From IMG/VR virus record IMGVR_UViG_3300008259_000048, positions 1-42,865 of that record: DNA of 42,865 bases; one strand, given 5' to 3'. The notes beneath the pieces were generated by a model. The model searched no databases. It was not told the origin of the DNA and was given only the letters and a program-made list of their open reading frames with translations. A program made the translations under genes and the position numbers. Within the stretch, counting starts at the first letter, position 1; each line of letters opens with the position of its first letter. Source of the stretch: a virus. Positions 42,004 through 42,865 of the stretch are shown here, in pieces.

Positions 42004-42011
42004 TATTTATA
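42004..42011 (-). promoter_or_regulatory. Exact late promoter motif TATAAATA before the phoH-endolysin cluster
   Basis: The minus strand has TATAAATA overlapping the stop of the gene at 42007-42321. It is only five bases from the ATG at 41998, so a transcript from it would start at about that ATG. It might serve phoH and the endolysin, which need late expression. The tight spacing is the weak point. Confidence 0.35.
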
Positions 42012-42321
42012 AAGGAATCATCTTGAATTTGACTTTATCTTTCTCTTTAATCGCAATTGCTTTATGGTTTCTATTACGCAACTCTTTTACATACCACTCT
42101 GGTATAGGTCTATTCGTCCAAACAGCGAATGGTTGCTTATCATTGATGTAATAGTTATGGTATGCTTGAATAGAATCACCTGAGACTTTGTATTGGTCTG
42201 GCATACATTGTGGCATCAGTGTTGAAATTGTTTTCGTAATATTATTTGGCGGAGAAGAAAGAAATGGAATCAGTTTCTCAGCGACGTGATGTTTACCATA
42301 ACGAAATGTATATTCTTTCAT
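42007..42321 (-). CDS. C-terminal part of a split conserved phage protein
   Basis: This 104-residue product begins MKEYTFRYGKHHVAEKLIPF and contains PPNNITKTISTLMPQCMPDQYKVSGDSIQAYHNYYINDKQPFAVWTNRPIPEWY. In many aquatic phages this sequence forms the second half of one protein whose first half begins MNIFYL…DKHVVKMILEYAQLLSTAHR. Here that first half is the separate gene upstream (42321-42497), and the middle region with a (T)H.NHPS..W motif is not found. The start overlaps the upstream stop as TAATG. Function of the family is unknown. Confidence 0.65.
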   Translation of the reverse strand: MKEYTFRYGKHHVAEKLIPFLSSPPNNITKTISTLMPQCMPDQYKVSGDSIQAYHNYYINDKQPFAVWTNRPIPEWYVKELRNRNHKAIAIKEKDKVKFKMIPL

Positions 42322-42497
42322 TAGTTCTCGCCAGAGACTCGCCCAGAAATGGACTTACCTTCATACTCATATCCATCAAGAAGCCGATGAGCAGTTGAGA
42401 GAAGTTGTGCATATTCCAAAATCATTTTTACGACATGCTTATCAAGATGTTGTTTTGCACATTCTTTAGTATCTGTATCGAGATAGAAGATATTCAT
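42321..42497 (-). CDS. N-terminal part of a split conserved phage protein
   Basis: A 58-residue product: MNIFYLDTDTKECAKQHLDK, then HVVKMILEYAQLLSTAHRLL and a tail ending SGRVSGEN. The HVVKMI.EYAQLLSTAH helix is the signature of a roughly 180-residue aquatic phage family. Its C-terminal half is in the next gene. The stop overlaps the following start (TAATG), so both halves can be made by coupled translation and may associate. The start overlaps the upstream stop as ATGA. Confidence 0.65.
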   Translation of the reverse strand: MNIFYLDTDTKECAKQHLDKHVVKMILEYAQLLSTAHRLLDGYEYEGKSISGRVSGEN

Positions 42498-42736
42498 AGT
42501 TTCACCTGTACACGTGGGACATCATACCAAACACCATGCATTTTGATATTTCCATATTGATCATGAGTGTTTTGTTTAACTTGTAATGCAACTTTTGTAA
42601 TCTTTTGATCTTGCATATATTCAACTACCTGAAACTCATAACTGATTGGATCAGGTAGTGTGAATGTAGGTGCTTGTGGTGTTGGTGGTGGAACATATGG
42701 AATAGTGCCAGTAAATGTACTTGTAGTTAATATCAT
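42494..42736 (-). CDS. Small conserved phage protein
   Basis: An 80-residue protein with a Pro/Thr-rich N-terminus (GTIPYVPPPTPQAPTFTLPDPISYEF) and a C-terminal beta part (ITKVALQVKQNTHDQYGNIKMHGVWYDVPRVQVKL). I know the VEY.QD.KI.KV.LQVK pattern from related phages, but no function. Stop/start overlaps on both sides (ATGA at 42494, TAATG at 42736) put it in one translational chain. Confidence 0.55.
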   Translation of the reverse strand: MILTTSTFTGTIPYVPPPTPQAPTFTLPDPISYEFQVVEYMQDQKITKVALQVKQNTHDQYGNIKMHGVWYDVPRVQVKL

Positions 42737-42865
42737 TACAAATTCTCAGGGTTGTTGTAGAAGTAATTATACACTAATTCTTTGGCTTCGTCAAACGACT
42801 CTGCAACTAATGTAACAAATGCAATACTACCAACAATATGAATGTCGTATGGAACAGATCCTGTG
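42736..42865 (-). CDS. C-terminal end of an unknown gene, cut by window edge
   Basis: An open frame runs in from the right edge and ends at TAA (42736-42738), overlapping the next ATG. The visible 42 residues include YDIHIVGSIAFVTLVAESFD and a C-terminus NYFYNNPENL. Its tight coupling to the next gene supports it as real. The start and most of the protein lie outside the window. Confidence 0.5.
   Translation of the reverse strand, partial: TGSVPYDIHIVGSIAFVTLVAESFDEAKELVYNYFYNNPENL

Noticed and set aside
42007-42497. Pyrimidine-dimer glycosylase (DenV-like) identity for the split gene
   Set aside because: The N-terminal MNIF and DKH motifs recall such proteins only loosely, and the catalytic N-terminal Thr arrangement of DenV is absent.

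Overview
The window is part of the genome of a T4-like contractile-tailed phage (myovirus), AT-rich, with very tight gene packing and many one-base TAATG or ATGA stop/start overlaps. No integrase, reverse transcriptase, CRISPR array or photosynthesis gene is visible. A circularly permuted tmRNA gene with a tag ending in ALAA, closest in my memory to beta-proteobacterial tags, suggests a Gram-negative and perhaps beta-proteobacterial host. This host call is an inference. Both window edges cut genes.

Layout. (1) 1-11.4 kb, minus strand: host-recognition and distal tail genes. These are two tandem paralogous adhesin-like proteins (one cut by the edge), several fibre proteins, a fibre ending in a self-cleaving S74 chaperone, and a giant 2097-residue DUF4815-type protein. 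(2) 11.5-25.4 kb, minus strand: the baseplate, with homologues of T4 gp8 (greatly enlarged), gp7, gp6, gp25, a PAAR tip, the gp5 hub spike carrying both a GH19 and a CHAP domain, gp27, gp53 and a gp48-type tube cap. (3) 25.5-30.7 kb, plus strand: gp4 head completion, a conserved T4-like protein, a tail-tube-fold protein (gp54-like), small terminase gp16, gp26 followed by an in-frame -1 extension (gp51-like), and the tape measure gp29. (4) 30.8-42.9 kb, minus strand: replication and transcription genes in T4 order (33, 59, 32), a secreted/lipoprotein cassette with its own sigma70-type promoter, a GP88-family protein, ClpP, a SleB-like hydrolase, the tmRNA, a PD-(D/E)XK nuclease, an IscA-type Fe-S protein, a GH19 endolysin coupled to a 37-residue membrane protein, PhoH, and small conserved phage proteins.

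How it works together. Regions 1-3 build the tail, baseplate and part of the packaging machinery and are expected to be late genes. Sites matching the T4 late motif TATAAATA, exactly or with one mismatch, lie in the few intergenic gaps there, and the gp33 late coactivator is encoded in region 4. Region 4 has TTGnnT-17-YATAAT promoters recognisable by host sigma70. The strongest candidates for something new are the slippery T8 run that would fuse gp26 to a gp51-like tail, the permuted phage tmRNA with its own promoter, the two-enzyme hub spike, and the exported-protein cassette.
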